Notes under the pieces: model-generated
Told to the model about the DNA's origin: nothing
Seen by the model: only the letters and a program-made list of their open reading frames with translations
Databases searched by the model: none
Shown: in pieces, positions 15,042 through 21,536 of the stretch
Numbering within the stretch: position 1 is the stretch's first letter
How the letters are laid out: the number at the start of each line of letters is the position of its first letter
Made by a program: the position numbers and the translations under genes
Assembly (NCBI GenBank): GCA_011051925.1
Contig: DRKE01000326.1
Location: 1-21,536 of the forward strand
Source of the DNA: Deltaproteobacteria bacterium
GTDB lineage: Bacteria > Myxococcota_A > UBA9160 > UBA4427
DNA length: 21,536 nucleotides
Reading direction: 5' to 3'

Positions 15042-15701
15042 ATGAACGAGTCACACGCCCTGGTCTTCGCGATCGCCCACGAGGTCGGAAACCACCTGGG
15101 CGCGATTCGACTGCAGGCCCATCTTCTCGACGACGACCTCGATGCCCGGGCGCTCGCCCTCGCATCGGTCGAACTCGATACCCTGGCGGGTCGTGCCGGC
15201 CCCCTGCTCGCGTTGATCCGGCCGCTCCTGTCGTCGCCCGGAACCACACCGCCGTCGACTCCTTCCTCTGTCGTGTCGGGTCCGATGTGGCGGGGATTGT
15301 TGGGGGGGGTGATCGACGAGATCCGGGACGAGGGAACCCGAGGGATCCGGCTCGAGTCGAAGATGTCCGTGGCCTCCGACCTGCGCGCCCCGTCGGCCGA
15401 TTGGCTCCATTCGCTCCTGCGGACGCTCATCGGCGTGACCCTCCCGCATGTCCCGAGAGGCGGAAAGCTCGGGCTGGCCCTCGAGGCGCATGGGGACGAG
15501 GTGGTCCTGGCGATCGAAGACGACGGCCCCGAGGAGGATCTCGGGGCGGAGACCGCGCTGCGGGGGCGAGCCCTGGCGGTCGCGATCGCGCGAAGACTGC
15601 TGGCCGATCTCGGCGGCCGGGTCGAGTGGGCCCGGGATGCGGGCCGGACCCGACTCGAGCTGATCTTCCCCGGGGCCGATCCAGCGGCTGCGCGCGCCTG
15701 A
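15042..15701 (+). CDS. Small soluble histidine-kinase-like protein with degenerate ATPase domain
   Basis: A 219-residue protein with two kinase-like parts and no sensor or membrane segment. The dimerisation/phosphoacceptor helix begins IAHEVGNHLGAIRLQ, with candidate phosphorylated His13, and runs to about residue 65. A Ser/Pro/Thr linker (64-80) follows. The C-terminal half resembles an HATPase_c domain: LLRTLIGVTLPHVPRGGKLGLAL, AIEDDGPEEDL, GRALAVAIARRLLADLGGRVEW and RLELIFPG. The N-box asparagines are absent, and the G1 and G2 boxes are weakened (DDGPE, GRAL). This pattern suggests a phosphotransfer protein like ChpT, or a pseudokinase, rather than an active kinase. The start at ATG 15042 has GGGAG about 7 bases upstream. 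No response regulator is adjacent. Confidence 0.7.
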   Translation: MNESHALVFAIAHEVGNHLGAIRLQAHLLDDDLDARALALASVELDTLAGRAGPLLALIRPLLSSPGTTPPSTPSSVVSGPMWRGLLGGVIDEIRDEGTRGIRLESKMSVASDLRAPSADWLHSLLRTLIGVTLPHVPRGGKLGLALEAHGDEVVLAIEDDGPEEDLGAETALRGRALAVAIARRLLADLGGRVEWARDAGRTRLELIFPGADPAAARA

Positions 15702-15800
15702 AAGTCCTGCAGGCACGGCCAACTGTCCGCTTCTGCGCTAGCCTGCGCGCGCCTCGCCGGGGGGCACGAGGCGTCCGATCCCCGCATTCCGCATCGACAC

Positions 15801-15843
15801 GCGACCGCAGCACCGCTCGCCCGGGTGCCGGGCGCGCGGTCGC
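15801..15843 (+). promoter_or_regulatory. Nested hairpin in the typA leader
   Basis: An outer 8-bp stem, GCGACCGC (15801-15808) with GCGGTCGC (15836-15843), encloses an inner 7-bp stem CGCCCGG (15818-15824) with CCGGGCG (15828-15834) and a 3-base loop. It ends 48 bases before the typA ATG. It may be a leader structure affecting TypA expression, or a terminator for the upstream gene whose stop is about 100 bases away. No T-run follows. Confidence 0.4.
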
Positions 15844-15891
15844 CCGAGCCGATCCAGCCCTCCCGATCCGAACGGAACCGAGAACCCGACC

Positions 15892-17700
15892 ATGTCCGAA
15901 AAGTCCATCCGTCAAGACCTGCGCAACGTCGCGATCATCGCCCACGTCGACCACGGGAAGACGACCCTCGTCGACGGTCTGCTCCGCCTTTGCGGCGCAT
16001 TCCGGGAGAGTGCCACGATCGAGGATCGGGTGATGGACTCGGGCGATCTCGAGCGCGAGAGAGGGATCACGATCCAGTCGAAAAGCACCTCGATCGATTA
16101 CCAGGGCGTGCGCATCCAGCTCGTCGACACACCGGGTCACTCCGATTTCGGAGGTGAGGTCGAGCGCGTCCTGGGGATGGCAGAGACGGCCCTGTTGTTG
16201 TGCGATGCCTTTGAAGGCGTGATGCCGCAGACCCGCTTCGTGCTCCGCAAGGCCCTCGAACACGGCTTGCGTCCCATCCTGGTCGTCAACAAGATCGATC
16301 GGCCGGAAGAACGCGCGGAAGAGGTCGTGACCGAGGTCTTCGATCTCCTCGTCGAACTCGGGGCCGACGACGAACAGCTGGACTTTCCGGTCGTCTACGC
16401 CTCGGCGAAACAGGGTGTCGCATCGACCGAGTACGGTGGCGAGATGAAGGATCTGGTCCCGGTCCTGGACGCGATCCTCGCGCATGCGCCGGCGCCCGTG
16501 GTCGACGAATCGGGCCCGTTGCAGTTCCAGGCCGTGACCCTCGGCTACGATTCCTTCGTCGGGCGACTCGTGATCGGGCGGGTCGTCCGGGGTCGGATGA
16601 AGCGCGGTTCGCAGGTCGTCCGCGTCCGGGAGGATGGTTCGGTCGATTCGTTCCGGATCACGAAACTCTTCGGGACGCGGGGGGTCGATCGCGTCGAGAT
16701 CGACGAGGCCCGGGCTGGTGATATCGTGATCGTGGCCGGGGTCGACGTGATCGAGGTCGGCGATACGGTCTGTGATCCGGACACGCCGGAAGCCCTTCCC
16801 CGGATCGCGATCGATCCGCCGACGATCCGGGTCCACCTCTCGGTCAACAACTCGCCCTTCGCCGGTCGCGACGGAAGATTCGTCACGAGCCGGCAGATCG
16901 GCGAGCGGCTCGATCGGGAGGCCACCTCGAACATCTCGATCCGGATCGACCGGACCGAGAAGCTCGACACCTTCGCCGTCTCGGGGCGTGGCGAGCTGCA
17001 GCTGGCCGTCCTGATCGAGACGCTTCGTCGCGAGGGCTTCGAGTTCGCGGTGTCCCGTCCCGAGATCATCGTCAAGAAGATCGATGGGGTGACGTGCGAG
17101 CCCGTGGAAGCGGTCACGATCGACGTCCCGGAATCCTCGGCCGGCTCGGTCATGGAGAAGCTGGCCCAGCGCAAGGGGCGCATGGACTCGATGGAGCATC
17201 ATGGGGACCGGGTCCAGATGCGCTTCATCGTACCCAGTCGGGGTCTTTTCGGATATCGCAACGAGTTCCTGACCGACACCCGCGGCGAGGGCATCATGTC
17301 CCGCACGATCGAGGGTTTCGAGCCCTACGCAGGGGACCTGCCCGGTCGCGGAGTGGGGCCTGCCGTCTGTACCGATCTCGGACGAACGACGCCCCACGCG
17401 ATCTTCAAGATCCAGGAACGTGCGACGCTCTTCGTTCCACCCGGTGTCGATGTCTACGAGGGGCAGATCATCGGAGAGAGCCGTCGTCCGGGCGACCTCA
17501 ACGTGAACCTCACCCGCGCCAAGAAGCTCGACAACATGCGGGCCTCGGGGCGGGACGAGAACGTCATCATCACGCCCCACCGGCAATTCTCGATCGAGGA
17601 GGCCCTGGGCTGGATCGAGGAGGACGAGCTGCTGGAAGTGACGCCGAAGGAGCTGCGATTGCGGAAGAAGGTCCTGGCCAAATCCCTGCGCAAGCGCTGA
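15892..17700 (+). CDS. typA: Ribosome-associated GTPase TypA/BipA
   Basis: TypA is a translational GTPase of the EF-G group that acts in ribosome assembly and stress or cold adaptation. The 602-residue product is full length. GTPase motifs are in order: G1 AHVDHGKTT (about 17-25), G2 ERGITI, G3 DTPGH, G4 NKID and G5 SAK. Domain II follows (LQFQAVTLGYDSFVGRLVIGRV), then the EF-G-like domains and the TypA-specific C-terminus (SRGLFGYRNEFLTDTRGEG, NLTRAKKLDNMRASGRDE, LTP-type ITPHRQFSIEEALGWIEEDE). ATG 15892 starts the canonical MSEKSIRQDLRNVAIIAHVDHG. No strong Shine-Dalgarno is seen. The leader contains a nested hairpin. Confidence 0.97.
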   Translation: MSEKSIRQDLRNVAIIAHVDHGKTTLVDGLLRLCGAFRESATIEDRVMDSGDLERERGITIQSKSTSIDYQGVRIQLVDTPGHSDFGGEVERVLGMAETALLLCDAFEGVMPQTRFVLRKALEHGLRPILVVNKIDRPEERAEEVVTEVFDLLVELGADDEQLDFPVVYASAKQGVASTEYGGEMKDLVPVLDAILAHAPAPVVDESGPLQFQAVTLGYDSFVGRLVIGRVVRGRMKRGSQVVRVREDGSVDSFRITKLFGTRGVDRVEIDEARAGDIVIVAGVDVIEVGDTVCDPDTPEALPRIAIDPPTIRVHLSVNNSPFAGRDGRFVTSRQIGERLDREATSNISIRIDRTEKLDTFAVSGRGELQLAVLIETLRREGFEFAVSRPEIIVKKIDGVTCEPVEAVTIDVPESSAGSVMEKLAQRKGRMDSMEHHGDRVQMRFIVPSRGLFGYRNEFLTDTRGEGIMSRTIEGFEPYAGDLPGRGVGPAVCTDLGRTTPHAIFKIQERATLFVPPGVDVYEGQIIGESRRPGDLNVNLTRAKKLDNMRASGRDENVIITPHRQFSIEEALGWIEEDELLEVTPKELRLRKKVLAKSLRKR

Positions 17701-17718
17701 GAGCCGCGATCGCTGGTG

Positions 17719-17724
17719 TAGAAT
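17719..17724 (+). promoter_or_regulatory. -10-like box before the PhyH-type gene
   Basis: TAGAAT matches the sigma-70 -10 element at 5 of 6 positions and lies 29 bases before the start codon, so the gene may have its own promoter despite following typA by 53 bases. No matching -35 hexamer is seen. Confidence 0.35.
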
Positions 17725-17753
17725 CCCCATCGGTCATCGAGCAGGAGACGGAG

Positions 17754-18605
17754 ATGGATCTGGCCATCCGGAAGGAAGAGCGTCGTCAATACGAGGAAGA
17801 GGGATTCTTCGCGAGGGAAGCGGTTTTCGGCGGGGCGGAGATCGAGCGGCTTCGCGCGGCCGCGGAACGCGTGGTCGAGCTGGCCTCGCGATCGTCGAGA
17901 GAGGCGCTCCGATCCGCTCGTGATGCGGATTCCGACGAGGGCGGAGCGCCGGTCGCCTATCGGATCGACGGGAATCGCTATGTCGAGGCGGCGAGTGCGA
18001 CGGTCCAGTTCGAACACCGCTCCGATTCCGATACGATCCGGGTCATCGAGCCCTTTCATCATCTCGATCCCGTTTTCGACGAGCTCGTCGAAGACCCCCG
18101 GATCGTGGCACTCGTCTGTGGGGTGCTCGGCGTCGAACGGGTCGCGCTCTGGACCGACAAGATCAATCTGAAGCGGCCCCGTGAAGGCTCCGGTTTCCGC
18201 TGGCATCAGGACTCGCCCTACTGGAGCCATGTCTGCGGACACTGCGACCAGCTCCCGAACGTGATGGTGACCCTCGACGACGCGGACCGGGAAAACGGCT
18301 GCTTCCGGCTCGTTCCGGGCAGTCATCGGAAGGGCTTCCTGCCCGGTCTGGACGACGGGACGCGCCTGGGGCCGCTCTTCACGGATCCCGCCTGCTTCGA
18401 CGAGGGTTCCCAGTGGCTGGCCGAGCTGCCGGCAGGCAGTCTGGTGGTCTTCGATGCCCATACGGTCCATGGCAGCGAACCGAACCGTTCGGATCGGGCG
18501 CGACGCGCGGTCGTCCTGACCTATCAACCGGCCGACCATCCGATGTTCAAGCGGCCCGAGATCCGGAACTTCGAATGGGATCGGAGCGCGTTCGCTCGGA
18601 CCTGA
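17754..18605 (+). CDS. Phytanoyl-CoA dioxygenase (PhyH) family Fe(II)/2-oxoglutarate oxygenase
   Basis: The 283-residue protein has the double-stranded beta-helix metal site: H151-Q-D153 in FRWHQDSPYW, the distal His in AHTVHGSEPN (His239), and Arg251 in RRAVVLTYQ for 2-oxoglutarate. GCFRLVPGSHRKG is the usual PhyH segment between them. The family hydroxylates varied substrates, including fatty acyl chains and secondary metabolites; PhyH homologues are numerous in environmental bacteria and rarely assigned. AGGAG at 17743-17747 is 6 bases before ATG 17754, which settles the start although the frame is open far upstream into typA. Converges on thrH. Substrate unknown. Confidence 0.9.
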   Translation: MDLAIRKEERRQYEEEGFFAREAVFGGAEIERLRAAAERVVELASRSSREALRSARDADSDEGGAPVAYRIDGNRYVEAASATVQFEHRSDSDTIRVIEPFHHLDPVFDELVEDPRIVALVCGVLGVERVALWTDKINLKRPREGSGFRWHQDSPYWSHVCGHCDQLPNVMVTLDDADRENGCFRLVPGSHRKGFLPGLDDGTRLGPLFTDPACFDEGSQWLAELPAGSLVVFDAHTVHGSEPNRSDRARRAVVLTYQPADHPMFKRPEIRNFEWDRSAFART

Positions 18606-18662
18606 TCGGTCCCGGTCTTCTGCGGGGCCCGGCCCCCCGAAACGGACTCGCGAAGCCGTGGG

Positions 18663-18695
18663 GATTCCCCGGGCAGCTGGCCGGGGCCGGGAATC
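18663..18695. terminator. Hairpin between convergent PhyH-type gene and thrH
   Basis: GATTCCC (18663-18669) and GGGAATC (18689-18695) form a 7-bp stem; an internal CCCCGG/CCGGGG pair (18667-18672, 18681-18686) offers a competing fold. It lies 23 bases past the thrH stop and 58 past the opposing stop. A bidirectional terminator is likely, but there is no clear T-run. Confidence 0.4.
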
Positions 18696-18717
18696 GTGAA
18701 GTCCAGGGCGGCGGCGG

Positions 18718-19335
18718 TCAGGCCTGGAGATCGCGCTCCGAGGCCTTCGCGAATTCCGCCCGGAGTTCGGCGTACTCCCGGGCGACGGGAAATTGCGGGA
18801 ACTCCTCGACGACGTTGTCCGGCGGACGGAAAAGGATGCCGGCATCCGCCTCGGACAGCATCGACGTGTCGTTGTAGGAGTCGCCGGTCGCGATGATCCG
18901 GTATCGGAGGTCGTGAAAGGCCTTCACCGAGGCCCGCTTCGGATCGGGCTGGCGGATCCTGTAGTCACGGATCATGCCGCGGTCGTCGATCTCGAGCCGA
19001 TGGCAGAGCAGCGTCGGCCAACCGAGCTTGCGCATGAAGGGCTCGGCGAATTCGTAGAAGGTATCCGAGAGGATCACGACCTGGAAGCGTTCACGCAGCC
19101 AGTCGAGCGCTTCGGCGGCACCCGGCAGCGGATCCATCCCGTCGATCACTTCCTGGATGTCGCGAATGCCGAGTCCATGCTCCTCGAGGATGGACAGGCG
19201 CTGACGCATCAGCTGGTCGTAGTCGGGAATCTCGCGGGTCGTCACCCGGAGGTCGTCGATTCCCGTGCGTTCCGCGAACCGGATCCAGACTTCGGGGATC
19301 AGGACGCCTTCCAGGTCGAGACATGCGATTTCCAT
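18718..19335 (-). CDS. thrH: Phosphoserine phosphatase / homoserine phosphotransferase ThrH
   Basis: ThrH is a HAD-superfamily enzyme that dephosphorylates phosphoserine and can transfer the phosphate to homoserine. The 205-residue protein begins MEIACLDLEGVLIPEVW, with nucleophile Asp7 and Glu9 in place of the second Asp, the known ThrH variant of DxD. FQVVILSDTFYEFAEPFMRK contains HAD motif II; KRASVKAF precedes GDSYNDTSMLSEADAGILF with the metal-binding Asp. Length and sequence match the Pseudomonas type closely along the entire length. It is transcribed divergently from uppP with an 89-base gap. It may supply serine, a one-carbon donor, in the absence of SerB nearby. Confidence 0.96.
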   Translation of the reverse strand: MEIACLDLEGVLIPEVWIRFAERTGIDDLRVTTREIPDYDQLMRQRLSILEEHGLGIRDIQEVIDGMDPLPGAAEALDWLRERFQVVILSDTFYEFAEPFMRKLGWPTLLCHRLEIDDRGMIRDYRIRQPDPKRASVKAFHDLRYRIIATGDSYNDTSMLSEADAGILFRPPDNVVEEFPQFPVAREYAELRAEFAKASERDLQA

Positions 19336-19424
19336 GTGCAGGGTTTTAGCGCGGGATTCGGTAGGATGGGAGTCCCCCGTTTCATCCCGGCCGGGAGTGG
19401 CCCAGGGACTCGAGGAGCGCGACG

Positions 19425-20207
19425 TTGGACCCGATCGAAGCGGTGGTGCTCGGGGTCGTGCAGGGGCTGACCGAGTTCTTTCCCGTTTCGAGTTCCGGCC
19501 ATCTGGCGATGTTCCAGGCGCTCTTCGGCGGGCGCGAACGCGGCGATCTGCTCTTCGAGGTGGCGGTCCATGTCGCCACCCTGGTCGCGATCGTCTTCTT
19601 CTATCGATTCCGGATCCGGGCGCTCGCCACGGGCGTCTTCCTGGGAGACCGCGAGGCGATCGGCTACACGGGCAAGCTGGTCCTGGCCACCCTGCCGAGC
19701 ATTGCGGTCGGAACGTGGGCGCGCTCGTGGATCGGAACCCGATTCTCCGATCCGCTCTTCGTGGCCGGGGCGCTGATCATGACCGGCCTGATCGTCTTCA
19801 GTTCCCGCTGGACGCTGCCCCGCGCGACACTCGAATCGCCGGGTTGGGGGGCCGCCCTCCTGATCGGTCTGGCGCAGGCCCTCGCGATCCTGCCGGGCAT
19901 CTCGCGAAGTGGATCGACCGTCGCGATCGCGCTGGCCCTGGGGATCGCGCCGCGGGCCTCGGCCGAATTCTCCTTCCTGCTCGGCATCATCGCGATCTCG
20001 GGCGCCGCGGTGTTGATGATTCCCAGCCTGCAGGAAGCAGACGCCGGCGCCCTCCTCAGTCTGGGGATCGGTGGGGTCGCCGCGCTCGTCTCGGGCGTCC
20101 TGGCGATCTGGCTCTTCGTGCGGATGCTCGATCGGGCCCTCTTCCACTACTGGGCCTGGTATTGCTGGGCCGTGGGGGGCGCGTTTCTCGCCTGGGCGCT
20201 GGCCTGA
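19425..20207 (+). CDS. uppP: Undecaprenyl-diphosphate phosphatase UppP (BacA family)
   Basis: UppP recycles undecaprenyl pyrophosphate to the monophosphate carrier for peptidoglycan and other envelope polymers. The 260-residue integral membrane protein has the two catalytic blocks: GVVQGLTEFFPVSSSGHL (about 10-27, with Glu17) and LPGISRSGSTVAIALALG (about 153-170). Several hydrophobic helices lie between and after them, as expected. The start is TTG 19425, preceded by GAGGAG (19412-19417) at 7 bases; the product starts MDPIEAVVLG, the usual UppP N-terminus, so TTG is strongly supported. Overexpression in other bacteria gives bacitracin resistance. It converges on the HDOD gene. Confidence 0.95.
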   Translation: MDPIEAVVLGVVQGLTEFFPVSSSGHLAMFQALFGGRERGDLLFEVAVHVATLVAIVFFYRFRIRALATGVFLGDREAIGYTGKLVLATLPSIAVGTWARSWIGTRFSDPLFVAGALIMTGLIVFSSRWTLPRATLESPGWGAALLIGLAQALAILPGISRSGSTVAIALALGIAPRASAEFSFLLGIIAISGAAVLMIPSLQEADAGALLSLGIGGVAALVSGVLAIWLFVRMLDRALFHYWAWYCWAVGGAFLAWALA

Positions 20208-20264
20208 GTGCGCCGGCCCAGGCCGGATTGCCCGCTCGCTGCGGCTGACGCGTCGGGTCGCCGA

Positions 20265-21191
20265 TCAGGGAGCGTCCATGAGCCCGCCCACCTGCTCCCG
20301 GATCCCCTCGAACTGGAGCGTGAAGTATTCCAGTCGGGCATCGTCGATTCCCAGCAGGCTCGCGCTCTCCTGGGCGGCCGGGCTGATTCCGGGCTCCGTC
20401 TCGCAGGCCGATTCATCGGTCTCCTCGGGAAAGGGCGTCACGCCGATCCTTTCACAGAGCCCGTCGGCACAGCGGATCAGATGGATCAGGATCGTGTCGT
20501 GGGCGAAGGGCAGGTCGAGCAGGTGGTGGCGTTCGGCGACGTCGATCACGTATTCCGGCATCCGGTTCTCGCGCAGATAGTCGGCTCCGAGTCGGGTGTG
20601 GAGGTGGTCGAAGAGATCGCGCAACTGCTCTTCGGAAGGCTTGTCGCGCAGCCGACCGTGGACGAGGCCCGCCGCCAGGAGCTTCAGGATCAGCAGGCTC
20701 CCGACATCCCGAAGTGTCGCCGAGAGGAAGACATGGGACGGGTTGCCGAGCTTGATCTCCCGGGAGAGCAGGTTCGCGCCGAAGGCGCAGACGAGCGAAG
20801 ACTGCCACAGCCGTGGCCACAGGTCGGGAAAACAGGAGAGTTCGGCCCGGTCCTCCATCTCGAAGAGCGTCCGGCTCGCCGCCAGCATGGCGACGTTCGC
20901 GGTCTCGCGAAAGCCGATTCGCATGATGGCCTGATGCAGGTCCTGCGCGGGGCAGGCTGCCCCGTAGTAGACGGAATTCGACGCGCGGATCACCTGCGCC
21001 GTGATCGAGCCATCCTGGGAGATGATCTCCTCGACGGTCTCGACCTCGACGTCCGGGCTCTCGAGCGCATCGACCAGACGGCTCGCCATCGTCGGAAATG
21101 CGGGTAGCACGACGGTCTTCTTCTCGAGGGACCGCAGAAGCCATTTTTCCAGCCTGTTGGCTGGCGTGATCGGATCGTTTTGCTCGCCCAA
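20265..21191 (-). CDS. HDOD-domain protein
   Basis: A roughly 308-residue protein dominated by an HDOD domain. Key segments are LPAFPTMASRLVDAL, SQDGSITAQVIRASNSVYYG (the NS-containing HDOD signature), QAIMRIGFRETANVAML, LWQSSLVCAFGANLLSRE, VFLSATLRDVGSLLIL, and HLHTRLGADYL with MPEYVIDVAERHH. HDOD proteins are HD-superfamily relatives, often lacking a complete HD metal site, that act in signalling and stress responses. The frame extends up to ATG 21404, but the first 70 residues there are Arg/Pro-rich and unlike HDOD. TTG 21191 with GGAAG a few bases upstream is a likelier start, leaving about 23 residues before the domain. No GGDEF, EAL or receiver domain is fused. Confidence 0.8.
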   Translation of the reverse strand: MGEQNDPITPANRLEKWLLRSLEKKTVVLPAFPTMASRLVDALESPDVEVETVEEIISQDGSITAQVIRASNSVYYGAACPAQDLHQAIMRIGFRETANVAMLAASRTLFEMEDRAELSCFPDLWPRLWQSSLVCAFGANLLSREIKLGNPSHVFLSATLRDVGSLLILKLLAAGLVHGRLRDKPSEEQLRDLFDHLHTRLGADYLRENRMPEYVIDVAERHHLLDLPFAHDTILIHLIRCADGLCERIGVTPFPEETDESACETEPGISPAAQESASLLGIDDARLEYFTLQFEGIREQVGGLMDAP

Positions 21192-21354
21192 GTCGCTTCC
21201 ATCCTCTACGGGGAGTCGTAGGAGCCATCGGCGATCCGGGCGGCTGGATGTAGATGAGAAGGCTCGCGCGGGGAACGCGGGCCGGTCGCTTCTCGGGTGT
21301 ATTCCGGAGGCGTGATCTCGTCGGAACGGCCTGGTTCGATGGGGCCAGACGCAG

Positions 21355-21394
21355 CGCGCCCCCTTCGATGGATGATGCGATCGAAGGGGGCGCG
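21355..21394. terminator. Perfect 15-bp hairpin downstream of the sigma-factor gene
   Basis: CGCGCCCCCTTCGAT (21355-21369) and ATCGAAGGGGGCGCG (21380-21394) are perfect complements around a 10-base loop. It is 43 bases past the stop of the minus-strand sigma-factor gene and before the HDOD start, so it probably terminates the sigma transcript. There is no T-run on either strand; it may act with Rho or as a 3'-end stabiliser. Confidence 0.6.
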
Positions 21395-21437
21395 TCGCAG
21401 GCAATCGCCGAGTCGGGCCCTCGCCCGCGGCCGAATC

Positions 21438-21536
21438 TCAGGGTTCGAGAATCGGATGCAGCCGCTGGGCCGGTTGGGTCTCCCGAAGCTTCTTGAGCGC
21501 ACGGGCCTCGAGCTGTCGGACGCGTTCCCGGGAGAG
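21438..21536 (-). CDS. Sigma-70-family RNA polymerase sigma factor (C-terminal fragment)
   Basis: The minus-strand frame from the window edge to TGA 21440-21438 gives 32 residues beginning LSRERVRQLEARALKKLRE. RERVRQLE.RAL.KLR is the recognition helix and following segment of region 4.2, which reads the -35 element, in RpoD, RpoS and RpoH-type factors. About 14 residues then lead to the stop. The short tail and RVRQLE spelling do not decide between the housekeeping and the alternative factors. Most of the gene lies beyond the window. This region-4 match makes the reading frame secure despite its length. Confidence 0.85.
   Translation of the reverse strand, partial: LSRERVRQLEARALKKLRETQPAQRLHPILEP

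Noticed and set aside
15427..17730. Minus-strand open frame of 767 codons opposite typA
   Set aside because: It is the complement of typA codons; no recognisable domain and typA is certain.
20213..20226. CCGGCC-CA-GGCCGG as a terminator after uppP
   Set aside because: A 2-base loop is too tight for the full stem, the remainder is short, and such GC palindromes are common here.
1..21536. CRISPR arrays, insertion sequences, attachment sites, integrases or phage genes
   Set aside because: No regularly spaced repeats, transposase or integrase motifs or terminal repeats were seen on either strand.

Overview
The window is about two-thirds G+C, gene-dense and coding on both strands. It looks like a chromosomal segment of a free-living, Gram-negative, lipoprotein-exporting bacterium. 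Recognisable proteins (ThrH, MetF, PurN, UppP, TypA, an ImuA/ImuB pair, an HTTM-DCC fusion, an HDOD protein, phytanoyl-CoA dioxygenase) fit a GC-rich proteobacterial, myxococcotal or other 'deltaproteobacteria-like' lineage. The sequence alone does not fix the phylum. No insertion sequence, prophage, CRISPR array or recent-transfer signature was seen. No stretch longer than 300 bases lacks a gene; the longest is the 254-base regulatory region 8712-8965.

Layout. 1-1651 (minus): a mutagenesis cassette, imuA then imuB, with imuB running off the window edge. 1772-2530 (plus): a His-rich predicted lipoprotein with a SAM-methyltransferase fold. 2643-2719 (minus): tRNA-Pro(UGG) with its own promoter-like and terminator-like signals. 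2846-4377 (minus): metF-purN, translationally coupled by ATGA. 4513-7460 (plus): a thiolase and an exported YtcJ-type amidohydrolase, overlapping by one base. 7542-8711 (minus): an acyl-CoA-dehydrogenase-fold flavoprotein. 8966-10178 (plus): a VOC/glyoxalase-fold protein and a TetR regulator, behind an AT-rich region with a perfect inverted repeat. 10274-11362 (minus): a membrane HTTM-like/DCC fusion.

11486-13607 (plus): an AdoK-type adenosine kinase and an L-2-hydroxyglutarate-oxidase-like FAD enzyme. 13628-14887 (minus): a thioredoxin-fold [2Fe-2S] ferredoxin and a PP2C phosphatase. 15042-15701 (plus, divergent from that pair): a small soluble histidine-kinase-like protein with a degraded ATP-binding part. 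15892-17700 (plus): TypA/BipA. 17754-18605 (plus): a PhyH-type dioxygenase. 18718-19335 (minus): ThrH. 19425-20207 (plus): UppP with a TTG start. 20265-21191 (minus): an HDOD protein, probably also TTG-started. 21438-21536 (minus): the last 32 codons of a sigma-70-family factor.

How the genes fit together. Several genes sit around one-carbon and methyl-cycle metabolism (metF, purN, adoK, thrH, a methyltransferase), but they are in separate transcription units. 7542-10178 reads as a TetR-controlled catabolic or detoxification locus. 13628-15701 is the least conventional part: a redox protein, a protein phosphatase and a histidine-kinase-like phosphotransfer protein arranged divergently around a palindrome. 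It is the best candidate here for an uncharacterised signalling module.
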